Shown one piece after another: positions 37,714 to 45,691 of a DNA stretch of 64,000 nucleotides. Below the pieces are notes generated by a model. The model did no database searches and was not told the origin of the DNA. It saw nothing but the letters and a program-made list of their open reading frames with translations. Both the position numbers and the translations under genes were made by a program. This DNA is from Variovorax saccharolyticus (lineage in GTDB: Bacteria; Pseudomonadota; Gammaproteobacteria; Burkholderiales; Burkholderiaceae_C): contig NZ_JASZYT010000016.1 of assembly GCF_030316765.1 (NCBI RefSeq), positions 1 to 64,000 of the forward strand. The letters are read 5' to 3'. Within the stretch, counting starts at the first letter, position 1. Every line of letters starts with the position of its first letter.

Positions 37714-39768
37714 TCATCTATTCAAGCGATCCCGAATCGGCTGACGCTTGACGAGCCGGCCGGCGGGTGCCTCGATCTTGCTGCCGGCAGGCACGCCGCG
37801 TGCCGCTTGTTCGCATGCGGACGCCTGGTTCGCGTCACCTCGAAGAGCCGGAGCGAGCAGCGTCAGGCCACCGGTCGCGCCTGCCGCGGCGAGGGTCGCC
37901 GCTTCGCGTGCTGCGCCCATGGGGCTGATGGTCAGCTGCGGGCTTTCAAGCGGCCCGGAAAGCTGCAGCATCTGAACCAAATTGCTCACGTTCAGATTTA
38001 GCCCCTTCTTCACTCGCGGCACGAAGGCCAGCGTCAGAACCTGCTTTGCCAGATCGACTTTCCCGCTGGCCGAAACGCCGATCTGTTGCGTCTCGATCGC
38101 TATCGATCGGTCAATCTGCGCCACGCCGCTGCGCAGAGGCAGACGCACGACAGCACACCGAATGATGAGATCGTCGCGCGGCGATGACCGAGGGATCAGC
38201 GCATCGAGGAGGCGTGACACGATGTCTTGATCGAGGGTAGACGCCGTGCCAGCCAAGGCCACGTCGCTCACTGACACCAACACGCTGCCGGTCGATGACG
38301 CCGCCAGCCCGCGTGGCGTCCGACCGGACATCGTCAACTTGAGTTCGGCATTCACGCGACCGCCGTTGAACCGCTTCGCCTGACCACGCAAGGCGTCCGC
38401 AGCTTCGACAGAGAGCGATCTCGCGTTCAGCTGCGCGTCGAGTTTCTGCTCGGCGCCGGAGCGCACACGCATGTCCAGCCGCCCGCGCACATCACCGCCG
38501 AGTACCGAGAAGTTCAACGGCGCGGCAGAAAGCACACCAGGGCCTGAAACGATGCGAGCGTCGAGCGCAGACAAGGTTGGCATGCCTGGAACCACCAGAC
38601 GCTGAACCTTCACCTGGATGTCCGCGTCGATGTCGGGCAAGGCCGGCAGGGGCAGCGCTGTATCGTCGAACAACTGGCGATGCTCCCCGGTCCGTGATTT
38701 GGCCTTCGCGTTCGGAGTTGCGTTCGCTAGCCATCGGCTCGCGTCGATCACCGGCGCCGTCAGCATTACCTGAAGCTTCATCGGTGAAGACTCGGTGCTC
38801 GCGCTCACGTGTCCGGTGACTTGCTGGCCTGCGATCGTCGCGGTCAGCGACTCCGCGCGAAACACCTTCTTCCCGTAGAACACTGTCGCCTCCAGATCCA
38901 CCGGCATCGGCAGCTTCTGCGCGCCGGCAACGAACGGTTCCAATGCCTCGGCCGACTCGAGCTTGGCGGTGACTCTTGCCTCGATGGTCCCGGCACTCGG
39001 GCCTATGCCGACCTCCCCCTGCACCGAGCCCGCTGCGCCTTCTGTGTCGAAATGGAAGCTCACGGGCCACTTGCCAGTGCCGGCAAGCAGGGTGGCGACG
39101 GCACCAATGTCCCCGTCGAGTTTCCAGGTTTTCCCTACGAACGCAAGGTTCGCCGCGACATGGTTTCCGAGTTCATGGCGTTTGAGCTCCAACGACGCGA
39201 CGCTGACCTGATGCGAAGCCCCGCTCCTCGCATCGCGGTAGCTCACCTGTGCGTCCGCCACGCTAAGGCCATCGGGCGCCGGAACGAACGCGCTGCTTTC
39301 GCCTTGCTTCTGCTCGCCTGCTAGCTGCCAGTTCAAGCGGCCCTTTCCATCGGCTTCGAGGGCCAATTCGATGCCCTTCACATCGATTCGAAGAACTTCG
39401 ATCTTGCGGTGCAGCAGCGCCGGCAAGGACAGCTCGAACGCCACCCGTCGAGCGCGCAGCAGGTCCTTCGACGAGCCCCAGTCCGCGTTGCTCAGAGAGA
39501 TGTCGTTCACTTCGACCGCGATGTTGGGGCACAACCGCATCGACGACGGGCCCGCGATGCGAAACGTGCGCCCTGTCACTTTGCTCACATGCTCAGCGAC
39601 CAATGCTGCCACGCGCTCGGGCGGGTAGGCTAGACGGAGCGCCACGGATGCGATGACCAGTAGCAGCACAAACACGCCGGCCGCTACTGCTACGATGCGC
39701 GCCACGCGCATCAGCTTGCGCTTCGACGGGCTGGCGCTGGTCAGTAAGGCGGGGTCTCGAGTCACCAT
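37714..39768 (-). CDS. AsmA-family protein
   Basis: A 684-residue protein of the AsmA/TamB-like bridge family, implicated in phospholipid transport between membranes. A short cytoplasmic N-terminus is followed by one membrane anchor (VARIVAVAAGVFVLLLVIAS), then a long periplasmic beta-rich body with AsmA blocks (ALVAEHVSKVTGRTFRIAGP, VNDISLSNADWGSS) and a C-terminal AsmA_2 domain (SVLVSVSDVALAGTA, RFNGGRVNAELKLT). The start at 39768 is preferred; ATG 39711 is an alternative. It is not in an operon. Lipid transport is family knowledge. Confidence 0.9.
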   Translation of the reverse strand: MVTRDPALLTSASPSKRKLMRVARIVAVAAGVFVLLLVIASVALRLAYPPERVAALVAEHVSKVTGRTFRIAGPSSMRLCPNIAVEVNDISLSNADWGSSKDLLRARRVAFELSLPALLHRKIEVLRIDVKGIELALEADGKGRLNWQLAGEQKQGESSAFVPAPDGLSVADAQVSYRDARSGASHQVSVASLELKRHELGNHVAANLAFVGKTWKLDGDIGAVATLLAGTGKWPVSFHFDTEGAAGSVQGEVGIGPSAGTIEARVTAKLESAEALEPFVAGAQKLPMPVDLEATVFYGKKVFRAESLTATIAGQQVTGHVSASTESSPMKLQVMLTAPVIDASRWLANATPNAKAKSRTGEHRQLFDDTALPLPALPDIDADIQVKVQRLVVPGMPTLSALDARIVSGPGVLSAAPLNFSVLGGDVRGRLDMRVRSGAEQKLDAQLNARSLSVEAADALRGQAKRFNGGRVNAELKLTMSGRTPRGLAASSTGSVLVSVSDVALAGTASTLDQDIVSRLLDALIPRSSPRDDLIIRCAVVRLPLRSGVAQIDRSIAIETQQIGVSASGKVDLAKQVLTLAFVPRVKKGLNLNVSNLVQMLQLSGPLESPQLTISPMGAAREAATLAAAGATGGLTLLAPALRGDANQASACEQAARGVPAGSKIEAPAGRLVKRQPIRDRLNR

Positions 39769-39994
39769 GGCACGCCACTGACAACGAAGGTCATTCTTCC
39801 CCGGCTGATAGGTCGGCGTGTCTCCCTCGTCCGGCCAGACGGGGTCGACAGCGCGTCTTGGCAAATCCTGGCGTGGCATGCGACAGCATGAAGGCCATGC
39901 GCTTTGCGTGCCTTCGCCGAAAGCGCAGCCAAGCGCTTGTCGCCGACAATGCAAAAAATCCGCGCGCGCAGCTGCGCCGACCTCGTCATTGCGA

Positions 39995-40855
39995 TCACCC
40001 TCCAGTCTCGAATCCGGGGTAGAGGGTCATGCCGCCATCGATGAACAGCGTTGTGCCGACGATGTAGTCGGTGAAGTCCGACGCGAGCCAGACCGCCGCG
40101 CGCCCGATCTCCTCGATCTCCCCGATGCGCTTGTAGGGCACCAGTTTCATGAGCTCGGCATATGCTTCCGGCGTAGACCAGGCGGCGTGGTTGATCGGCG
40201 TTCGGATGGCGCCCGGCGCGATGGAATTGACGCGGATTCGCTTCTCCGCGACTTCCTGCGCGAGGCTCTTCATCAGCAGCATCAGGCCGCCCTTGGAGGC
40301 GGCGTAGTTGACGTGGCCGGCCCAGGGGATGACCTCGTGGACCGAACTGGTGAAGATAATTTTGCCGGCCGCCACCGAAATACCCTCGCGCACGCCACGG
40401 CGAAGGAACTCGCGCACCGCCTCGCGCGCACAAAGGAAGGCGCCGCGCAGGTTGACGTTGATCACCGCGTCCCACTGCCCGAGGGTCATCTCGTGGAATG
40501 GCGCGTTGCGCTCCATGCCCGCGTTGCTGACCAGGATGTCGACGGTGCCGAACTCGCGCACTGCCACGGAGAACATGGCTTGCACCTGTGCTTCATCAGC
40601 CACGTCGGCGTGCACGGCGATCGCGCGCCGCCCGTCGCTGCGAATCGCCTCAGCCACCGCCTCGGCGTCCTCCGGGTTGACGACGTAGTTGACGATCACG
40701 TCGGCACCCGCCCGGCCGAGCGAGACAGCGATGGCGCGGCCGATGCCGGAATTCGCCCCCGTGACGAGCGCAGTCTGGCCTTTGAGCAAGGCATACGTGG
40801 GCGGCGCCGGGATGGCAGGTTCCGGCAGATTCCTGTGGGTGTAGTAACTCTGCAT
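39995..40855 (-). CDS. Glucose-1-dehydrogenase-like SDR
   Basis: A 286-residue SDR. It has the fingerprint VTGANSGIGRAIAVSLGRAG, NAGMERNAPFHEMTL, a Ser in KIIFTSSVHEVIPWAGHVNY and YAASKGGLMLLMKSL. SSVHEVIPW-YAASKGG wording is typical of glucose 1-dehydrogenase-type enzymes. The N-terminal 25 residues (YTHRNLPEPAIPAPPTYALL) form an extension before the fold. Next to it on the same strand are the remains of a GH63-like glycosidase, supporting an earlier sugar-related pair. Confidence 0.92.
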   Translation of the reverse strand: MQSYYTHRNLPEPAIPAPPTYALLKGQTALVTGANSGIGRAIAVSLGRAGADVIVNYVVNPEDAEAVAEAIRSDGRRAIAVHADVADEAQVQAMFSVAVREFGTVDILVSNAGMERNAPFHEMTLGQWDAVINVNLRGAFLCAREAVREFLRRGVREGISVAAGKIIFTSSVHEVIPWAGHVNYAASKGGLMLLMKSLAQEVAEKRIRVNSIAPGAIRTPINHAAWSTPEAYAELMKLVPYKRIGEIEEIGRAAVWLASDFTDYIVGTTLFIDGGMTLYPGFETGG

Positions 40856-40892
40856 GGTCTTCCTCTCTCAGGCTCGAACATCCCGCGTGGAA

Positions 40893-41435
40893 TCAGACGG
40901 GGTTTGATCGTCTTTGCTTTCCTCGCGGCATTGCGGAGTTCCGCTCCGTGCCGTGCAACGCCCGCGCCGCGGCAGCCTCGGCGCTCCGCATGCGCAGCAA
41001 GTCCCTGGTCGACACCGCGTTGAACTGGATGACGCGCGCCACGCAGCAGGTCCCGCCGGCGTGGTGGTTGGCGCCGATGCCCACCCCTGTTGCCGTCGAA
41101 GTATTCGAGGTAGTGCAGCAGGTCGCGCCAGTGCTGGTCGTCCCGGAACTTCGGTGTCGTGCCGTACGCGGGCCGGCGGCCGCGCCACAGCGCCAGGGCG
41201 AACGTCGCGTCTGTTGATCGTCGCTGATGCCGGCCAAGCCGTCTTCGCCGGCGCGGCAGGCGCGGCAGGCGCGCAAGCGGACCCGATGGAGGGGAAGGTA
41301 GTTCCAGGTCTCGCCGTTGTCGCTGTAGTCCTCGCAATCCCATTGCAGCTCGCAGGGATACTGCCACTTCATCCAGGCTGCGCGATTCGCGTGCGCCTCG
41401 TCAAGGCGGTGCTTCTCTGTCGCTTCGGTACTCAT
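40893..41435 (-). pseudogene. GH63/MGH1-like glycoside hydrolase remnant with large internal deletion
   Basis: The N-terminal 70 residues (KHRLDEAHANRAAWMKWQ, EDYSDNGETWNYL, GEDGLAGISDDQQ) match the start of MGH1-like glucosidases of about 870-900 residues. In a shifted frame FALALW runs straight into GRRPAYGTTPKFRDDQHW and LEYFDGN, wording from the far C-terminus of such proteins. A second shift returns to GIGANHHAGGTCCVARVIQF and LLRMRSAEAAAARALHGTE. Several hundred residues are missing and at least two frameshifts are present, so it cannot be functional. Confidence 0.75.
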
Positions 41436-41555
41436 CGGATGTTCTCCTTGAGGCCACTGCTTACGCGCTCATGCTGCTACCGGCCACCAATGCTACATCG
41501 TTGATCGTCGTCGTGACAGTGGCCATTGCGTCGGTCCAAGGTGCGGATCGCTCGG

Positions 41556-42607
41556 TCAGCTGTGGCTTTCAGGTGCAGTTGATGCGCAGCGCTGAAGCGC
41601 TAGCCGTTGGCGCGCCGGCTTGTACTCACGCTCGAGATTGCGGACGAAGGCCGCCGCGGTCGCGACTCGGGTCACGACGCCGATGCCTTGGCCGGAACCC
41701 AGATGTCCTTCCAGGCCTCGGCCTTGCTGCCCTCGCCGCCGCCGAAGTTCATGGTCTTGAGGTCGCCTTCGGGCAGGTTGGCCGGGTCCATGCCGGCAGG
41801 TACGATGCTGAGCGCGAGGTTGTTGCCGTGCACGCCGGTGAACAGGTTCGAATAGACGATGTCGTCGGAGCTGCCGGCGACGATCGCCTGCTTGTACTCG
41901 TCGCTCGCGCGGGCCTCCTCGGTGGCGATGAAGGCGGTGCCGATGTAGGCGAAATCGGCGCCCATGGCCTGCGCGGCGAGCACGGCGTCGCCGGTGGCGA
42001 TCGAGCCCGACAGTGCGACCGGGCCGTCGAACCACTGCCGGAATTCCTGGATCAGGGCAAACGGGCTCTTCACGCCGGCATGGCCGCCCGCTCCCGCAGC
42101 GACCTCGATCAGGCCGTCGGCGCCCTTCTCGATCGCCTTCTTCGCGAAGCTGTTGTTGATGATGTCGTACAGGGTCACGCCGCCGTAGCTGTGGACCGCA
42201 TCGTTGACGTCGGTGCGCGCGCCGAGCGAGGTGATGACGATCGGCACCTTGTACTTCACGACCATCGCCATGTCGTGCTCGAGCCGGTCATTGCTCTTGT
42301 GCATGATCTGGTTGATGACGAAGGGTGCCGCGGGCTTGTCGGGATTGGCCTTGTTGTAGGCGGCCAGTTCCTCGGTGATCTCGGTCAGCCATTCCTCGAG
42401 CTGCGCGGCCGGACGCGCATTGAGCGCGGGCATCGAGCCCACGACACCCGCCTTGCACTGGGCGATCACCAGCTTGGGGTTGCTCATGATGAACAGGGGC
42501 GAGCCGATGATGGGCAGCGGAAGATTGGCGAGCACGGGCGGCAGCTTGTAAGTGGAGTCTCCAGGATTCGATGAATGGGATCTGGTTTCAGAACGATTCG
42601 AGCGCAA
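41556..42607 (-). pseudogene. Nitronate monooxygenase, 3' frameshift and no good start
   Basis: A flavin-dependent nitronate monooxygenase (2-nitropropane dioxygenase-like). The core is well kept: LPLPIIGSPLFIMSNPKLVI, HKSNDRLEHDMAMVVKYK, AAGAGGHAGVKSPFALIQEF, FAYIGTAFIATEEA. At about 41705 TGGGTTCC replaces the expected TGGGGTTCC, so translation ends early as VPAKASAS. With one G restored, the frame continues GSGQGIGVVTRVATAAAFVR and on to LEREYKPARQRL. Upstream only a TTG (42607) is available before the conserved N-terminus, and it falls within the preceding remnant. It is probably a recent pseudogene, or a sequencing error at the G run. Confidence 0.75.
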
Positions 42608-42734
42608 GGGCGGTGACGCTGTCGGGGCCCTCGACGATGCTGTCGCGCAGGCCCGGCGCCTTGTTCAAGATGTGCTCGGCGTAGAAGCGCTCCGTGGCGA
42701 CCTTGGCCTTCATGAAGGCAAGGTCGGTCAACAT
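42588..42734 (-). pseudogene. C-terminal tail of a large acyl-CoA dehydrogenase
   Basis: A 48-residue fragment containing FMKAKVATERFYAEHILNKA and PGLRDSIVEGPDSVTALALE, then SF and stop. It aligns with the last residues of the 596-residue dehydrogenase at 16235-18025 (FMHQKIALARFYADHVLTRV, PGLRDSIVDGARSVNHFVPE). The rest of the gene is absent. It abuts the nitronate monooxygenase remnant, suggesting the two were once adjacent genes. Confidence 0.8.
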
Positions 42735-42832
42735 GGCAAGGGATGCTCTCCATCTTTGGAACAACGCGAGACCGTCGCGCCGACAAGCTGTCGCGCGTTT
42801 GATTCTTCGATCCCGGGGGCCGCGCCCGGAGA

Positions 42833-43372
42833 CTATTCAGGCTTGAAGTCGATCGACTTCAGGACCGCCCCGATGCGCTCGTAGTCGGCGGCCAGCGAGG
42901 TCGCCAACTCCTCCGACGTGCGCGGCTGGCCCGAATCCATGCCCAACTCCTTCAGTCGCTCGCGTATCGCCGGCTGCCCCATGGCCTTCAACGCGGCTGC
43001 GCGCACCCGCTCTTGCGCCGCCGGGGGGGCGTTGGGCGTCACCCAGAGGCCGATCCATACCATCGCCTCGTTCTGCGGATAGCCCAACTCGTTGAAGGTT
43101 GGCACGTTGGGCAGCAGCGGCGACCGATGCGGGAGGCTCACGGCATAGGGCACGACTCTGCCGGCCTTGATCATCGGAAGCGAAGTGGGGATCCCGTCGA
43201 ACATGAGCGGCACGTGTCCACCCACGACGTCGGCGAGCGCCGGAGGGGAGCCCTTGTATCCGACGTGCTTCATGTCGATGCCGGCGGCCTTGTTCAAGTG
43301 AAGCCCCATCACATGCGACATGGTGCCGGCGCTGTAGGAGGCGTAGCTCACCTTTCCCGGTGCGCCAACCAA
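42833..43372 (-). pseudogene. N-terminally truncated Bug-type solute-binding protein
   Basis: The C-terminal 180 residues of a TTT receptor: GKVSYASYSAGTMSHVMGLH, MKHVGYKGSPPALADVVGG, LPNVPTFNELGYP, ending VLKSIDFKPE. It is strikingly similar to the second half of the intact protein at 55009-56007, including the same ending. The signal peptide and first domain are missing; similarity stops abruptly near 43370 at a run of seven A's on the coding strand. It therefore cannot be exported and should be dead. Confidence 0.85.
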
Positions 43373-43484
43373 GGCTTTTTTTGAGAAGCAGTGGCGGCTG
43401 CCAGATATTGAACGCGTTAAATAGGTCCGGAGCGCGGCTGGACGTACGCTTTTCGGCGCCGAATCGCGATCGTTCGAAGTCTGC

Positions 43485-43785
43485 TGTGGGCCGAGGCTGT
43501 GTAAAAACGTACGCGAATCAACAAATCGACGACTGCTTCAGTGGCTCGCTGCGTCCGCTCATCCAGTGCACCGATTCGCCAGAGTAGGCCTGTTTGAAGG
43601 CGTTTGAGCGCCATCGGGCGCGCAACTAGAGTCAAGCAGGGCTCAGGGGCCCACCAATTGCATCGCCTTCATCGTTTTGGCGATACCCAATACGCTAATC
43701 ACCCGCTTGAAGTTGTAAGCCAGGACGCGATCACTGCGAAGCGCGTGCGCACTGGCCCAGTGGCGGGCAGCAATTCTCAGCCACC
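43485..43785 (-). mobile_element. Remnant of an IS5/IS1182-type insertion sequence (transposase 3' end and terminal repeat)
   Basis: The minus-strand frame ending at TGA 43643-43645 reads SDRVLAYNFKRVISVLGI followed by AKTMKAMQLVGP. This is the characteristic C-terminus of DDE transposases in the IS5/IS1182 group. About 140 bp further on lies CGTTTTTACACAGCCTCGGCC in the coding direction (about 43485-43506), resembling the terminal inverted repeat of such elements. The rest of the transposase and the other end are gone. Confidence 0.6.
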
Positions 43786-44025
43786 CTGCCAGCCCGTTTC
43801 CTGTCCTCCTTGTGCCAAGGAGCCGCGGTATCGATGGCTAGACCCAAGGTATTGCAGACATAGTCCGTCTGCTTGCCCCCGGGCGATCGTGTCGTCGCAG
43901 ACCGAATAGCTGCAATCTAGGAAACCGAAGTGGGAGTCTGGGCCTGCCGCCCTTCGAATTCGTGACGTCAGCGCCCGCAAAGTTTGGGAGTTGTCCTTGA
44001 AGGCAGATCCTGGCGGCGCGCGAGC

Positions 44026-45012
44026 CTACTGCGGCTCGATCCCCGCCTTTTTTACCAAGCTTGCATATTTTGCCAACTCGCTCTTGAATTCAGACTGGGC
44101 TTGTGCGGACGTGCCGATGCGGATGGTGGTCCCCTGCTTGGCCATGGCGTCCATGACCGCCGGATCCGAAAACGCCGCCGCCACTGCGTCGTGCGCCTTC
44201 TTGACGTTATCCGCCGACATGCCTTTGGGTCCGATCACCGCGAGCCAGGCGTCCACCACGAGATTGGACAACCCTTGCTCGACGAAAGTCGGTATCTCCG
44301 GCGCGGCGGGAGTGCGCTGGGCCCCGAGTGTGCCGATAGCGCGAAGCGCGCCGCTCTTGATGTGCGACTGGACACTCGGCAATGCAGCGGTGCCGAACTC
44401 GACCTGTCCGCCGATCAGGTCCGTGACCATTGGGCCAACGCCCTTATAGGGAATGTGCTTGGCAGTAACGCCGGCTTGCTCGAGGAAGAGTTCGGTCGCC
44501 AGATGCAGGATCGTGCCGTTGCCGCCGGACGCGAAGTTCAGGGCACCCGGCTTGCTCTTGAGCAGCGCGATCAACTCCTTGCTGTTTGTCGCCGACACCT
44601 TGGCTGGATTGACCACCAACACCATTGGCGTCGCGCCGATTACTGCAATGGGCGTGAAATCGCCCGGCATGTCGAAGGGCACCGACTTCAACACACTCGG
44701 AAGGATGACCACGTTGCTGGACACGATGGACAACGTGTTGCCATCGGGAGCCGAACGCGCCAGTGCCTGCAGACCCACTACGCCGCCTGCACCGGGCTGA
44801 TTCTCGACCACCACGGCCGCGTTCAACGCCTTCGACAATGCCGGCTGGGCAGCGCGTGTGGTGGCGTCGACGCCGGAACCGGTCGCGTTCGGCAGGATAA
44901 AGCGCACAGTGCCCGACTGCGCACTTACCGTGAGGGGCCAGGCACCCGCCGCGATCGTTGCCGCCGAGGCGGCCAGGATCGAGCGACGTGAGAAGCTTTG
45001 CGTTGAGATCAT
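44026..45012 (-). CDS. Bug-type (TTT) periplasmic solute-binding protein
   Basis: A 328-residue receptor, apparently intact although surrounded by pseudogenes. The signal region SRRSILAASAATIAAGAWPL resembles a twin-arginine signal. Blocks include RFILPNATGSGVDATTRAAQ, VVVENQPGAGGVVGLQALAR, DGNTLSIVSSNVV and AKHIPYKGVGPMVTDLIGG. It diverges from the other Bug proteins here in lacking the SYASYS and GGHV blocks. The CaiB-like remnant immediately upstream on the same strand suggests they once formed an operon. Confidence 0.9.
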   Translation of the reverse strand: MISTQSFSRRSILAASAATIAAGAWPLTVSAQSGTVRFILPNATGSGVDATTRAAQPALSKALNAAVVVENQPGAGGVVGLQALARSAPDGNTLSIVSSNVVILPSVLKSVPFDMPGDFTPIAVIGATPMVLVVNPAKVSATNSKELIALLKSKPGALNFASGGNGTILHLATELFLEQAGVTAKHIPYKGVGPMVTDLIGGQVEFGTAALPSVQSHIKSGALRAIGTLGAQRTPAAPEIPTFVEQGLSNLVVDAWLAVIGPKGMSADNVKKAHDAVAAAFSDPAVMDAMAKQGTTIRIGTSAQAQSEFKSELAKYASLVKKAGIEPQ

Positions 45013-45036
45013 TGGTTGTCTCCATGGATCTTGGGG

Positions 45037-45495
45037 TTACGCGCGTGGCTCAACCACCACATTTCGGGACCGCATACCCTCCAATTCGTCATGGCCGTAG
45101 CCCAGTTGTTCGAGCAGGTTCGGCGGTGTGCTCCCCCAGCCTCGGAGAACTCAAGCGTACACCGAGGCGTTGACGTTCGAGCGTGATCGGAAATAGCACG
45201 GTCTCGACAGTTTCATCGGCTCGCGGACCATCGGACACGCGCATGTCCGCAATGTCGCCGGTGGCCCGCAGGTGCTCGTCGTCATACAGGTCTTGGGGCC
45301 TGCGATTCGGGGCGAATGGCAGCCTTGCATTCTCCATCGCCTGCGCCAGTTCGTAGGCACCTCGGCGCGCGAAGCGTTCGCCAATCGTCTTGGGCAGTCG
45401 CGGCCGATGGCGATGCGCTCGTTGTTGGTGGCGAGCGCGGGCTGGCGAGCGAATTTGGGTTGCAGATCGCCGGTGCCCTCGATGCCCTGCGCGGA
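45037..45495 (-). pseudogene. CaiB/BaiF CoA-transferase C-terminal remnant with frameshifts
   Basis: Pieces in different minus-strand frames together give a CaiB/BaiF C-terminus: DLQPKFARQPALATNNERIA, then KTIGERFARRGAYELAQAME and NARLPFAPNRRPQDLYDDEH, LRATGDIADMRVSDGPRADE, LGEHTAE, then LLEQLGYGHDELEGMRS ending at TAA 45037-45039. At least two frameshifts are needed and the first half of the enzyme, including its catalytic Asp region, is missing. Confidence 0.7.
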
Positions 45496-45691
45496 CGGCC
45501 TGCGGCGTCTTCGCAGGTGCGGACAAGCCGAACCAAGTGCCCGAATAGTTGCGACAGTGGCCAAACCCGGCGCGGTGCGTGCTGGCCTCGTTGCCAGCCC
45601 GGGCGCGGCCGGCGGGCGGCGCGCCTTGCATGAGTGACACGGCCCTGCGCGAAGACTACGATGCTGCTCCGCATACGGGCGGGGGTGTCTC

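Noticed and set aside
43790..43990. Further transposase or gene sequence upstream of the IS remnant
   Set aside because: Short family-like wording is present on the minus strand, but I could not match it to a transposase or any other family.
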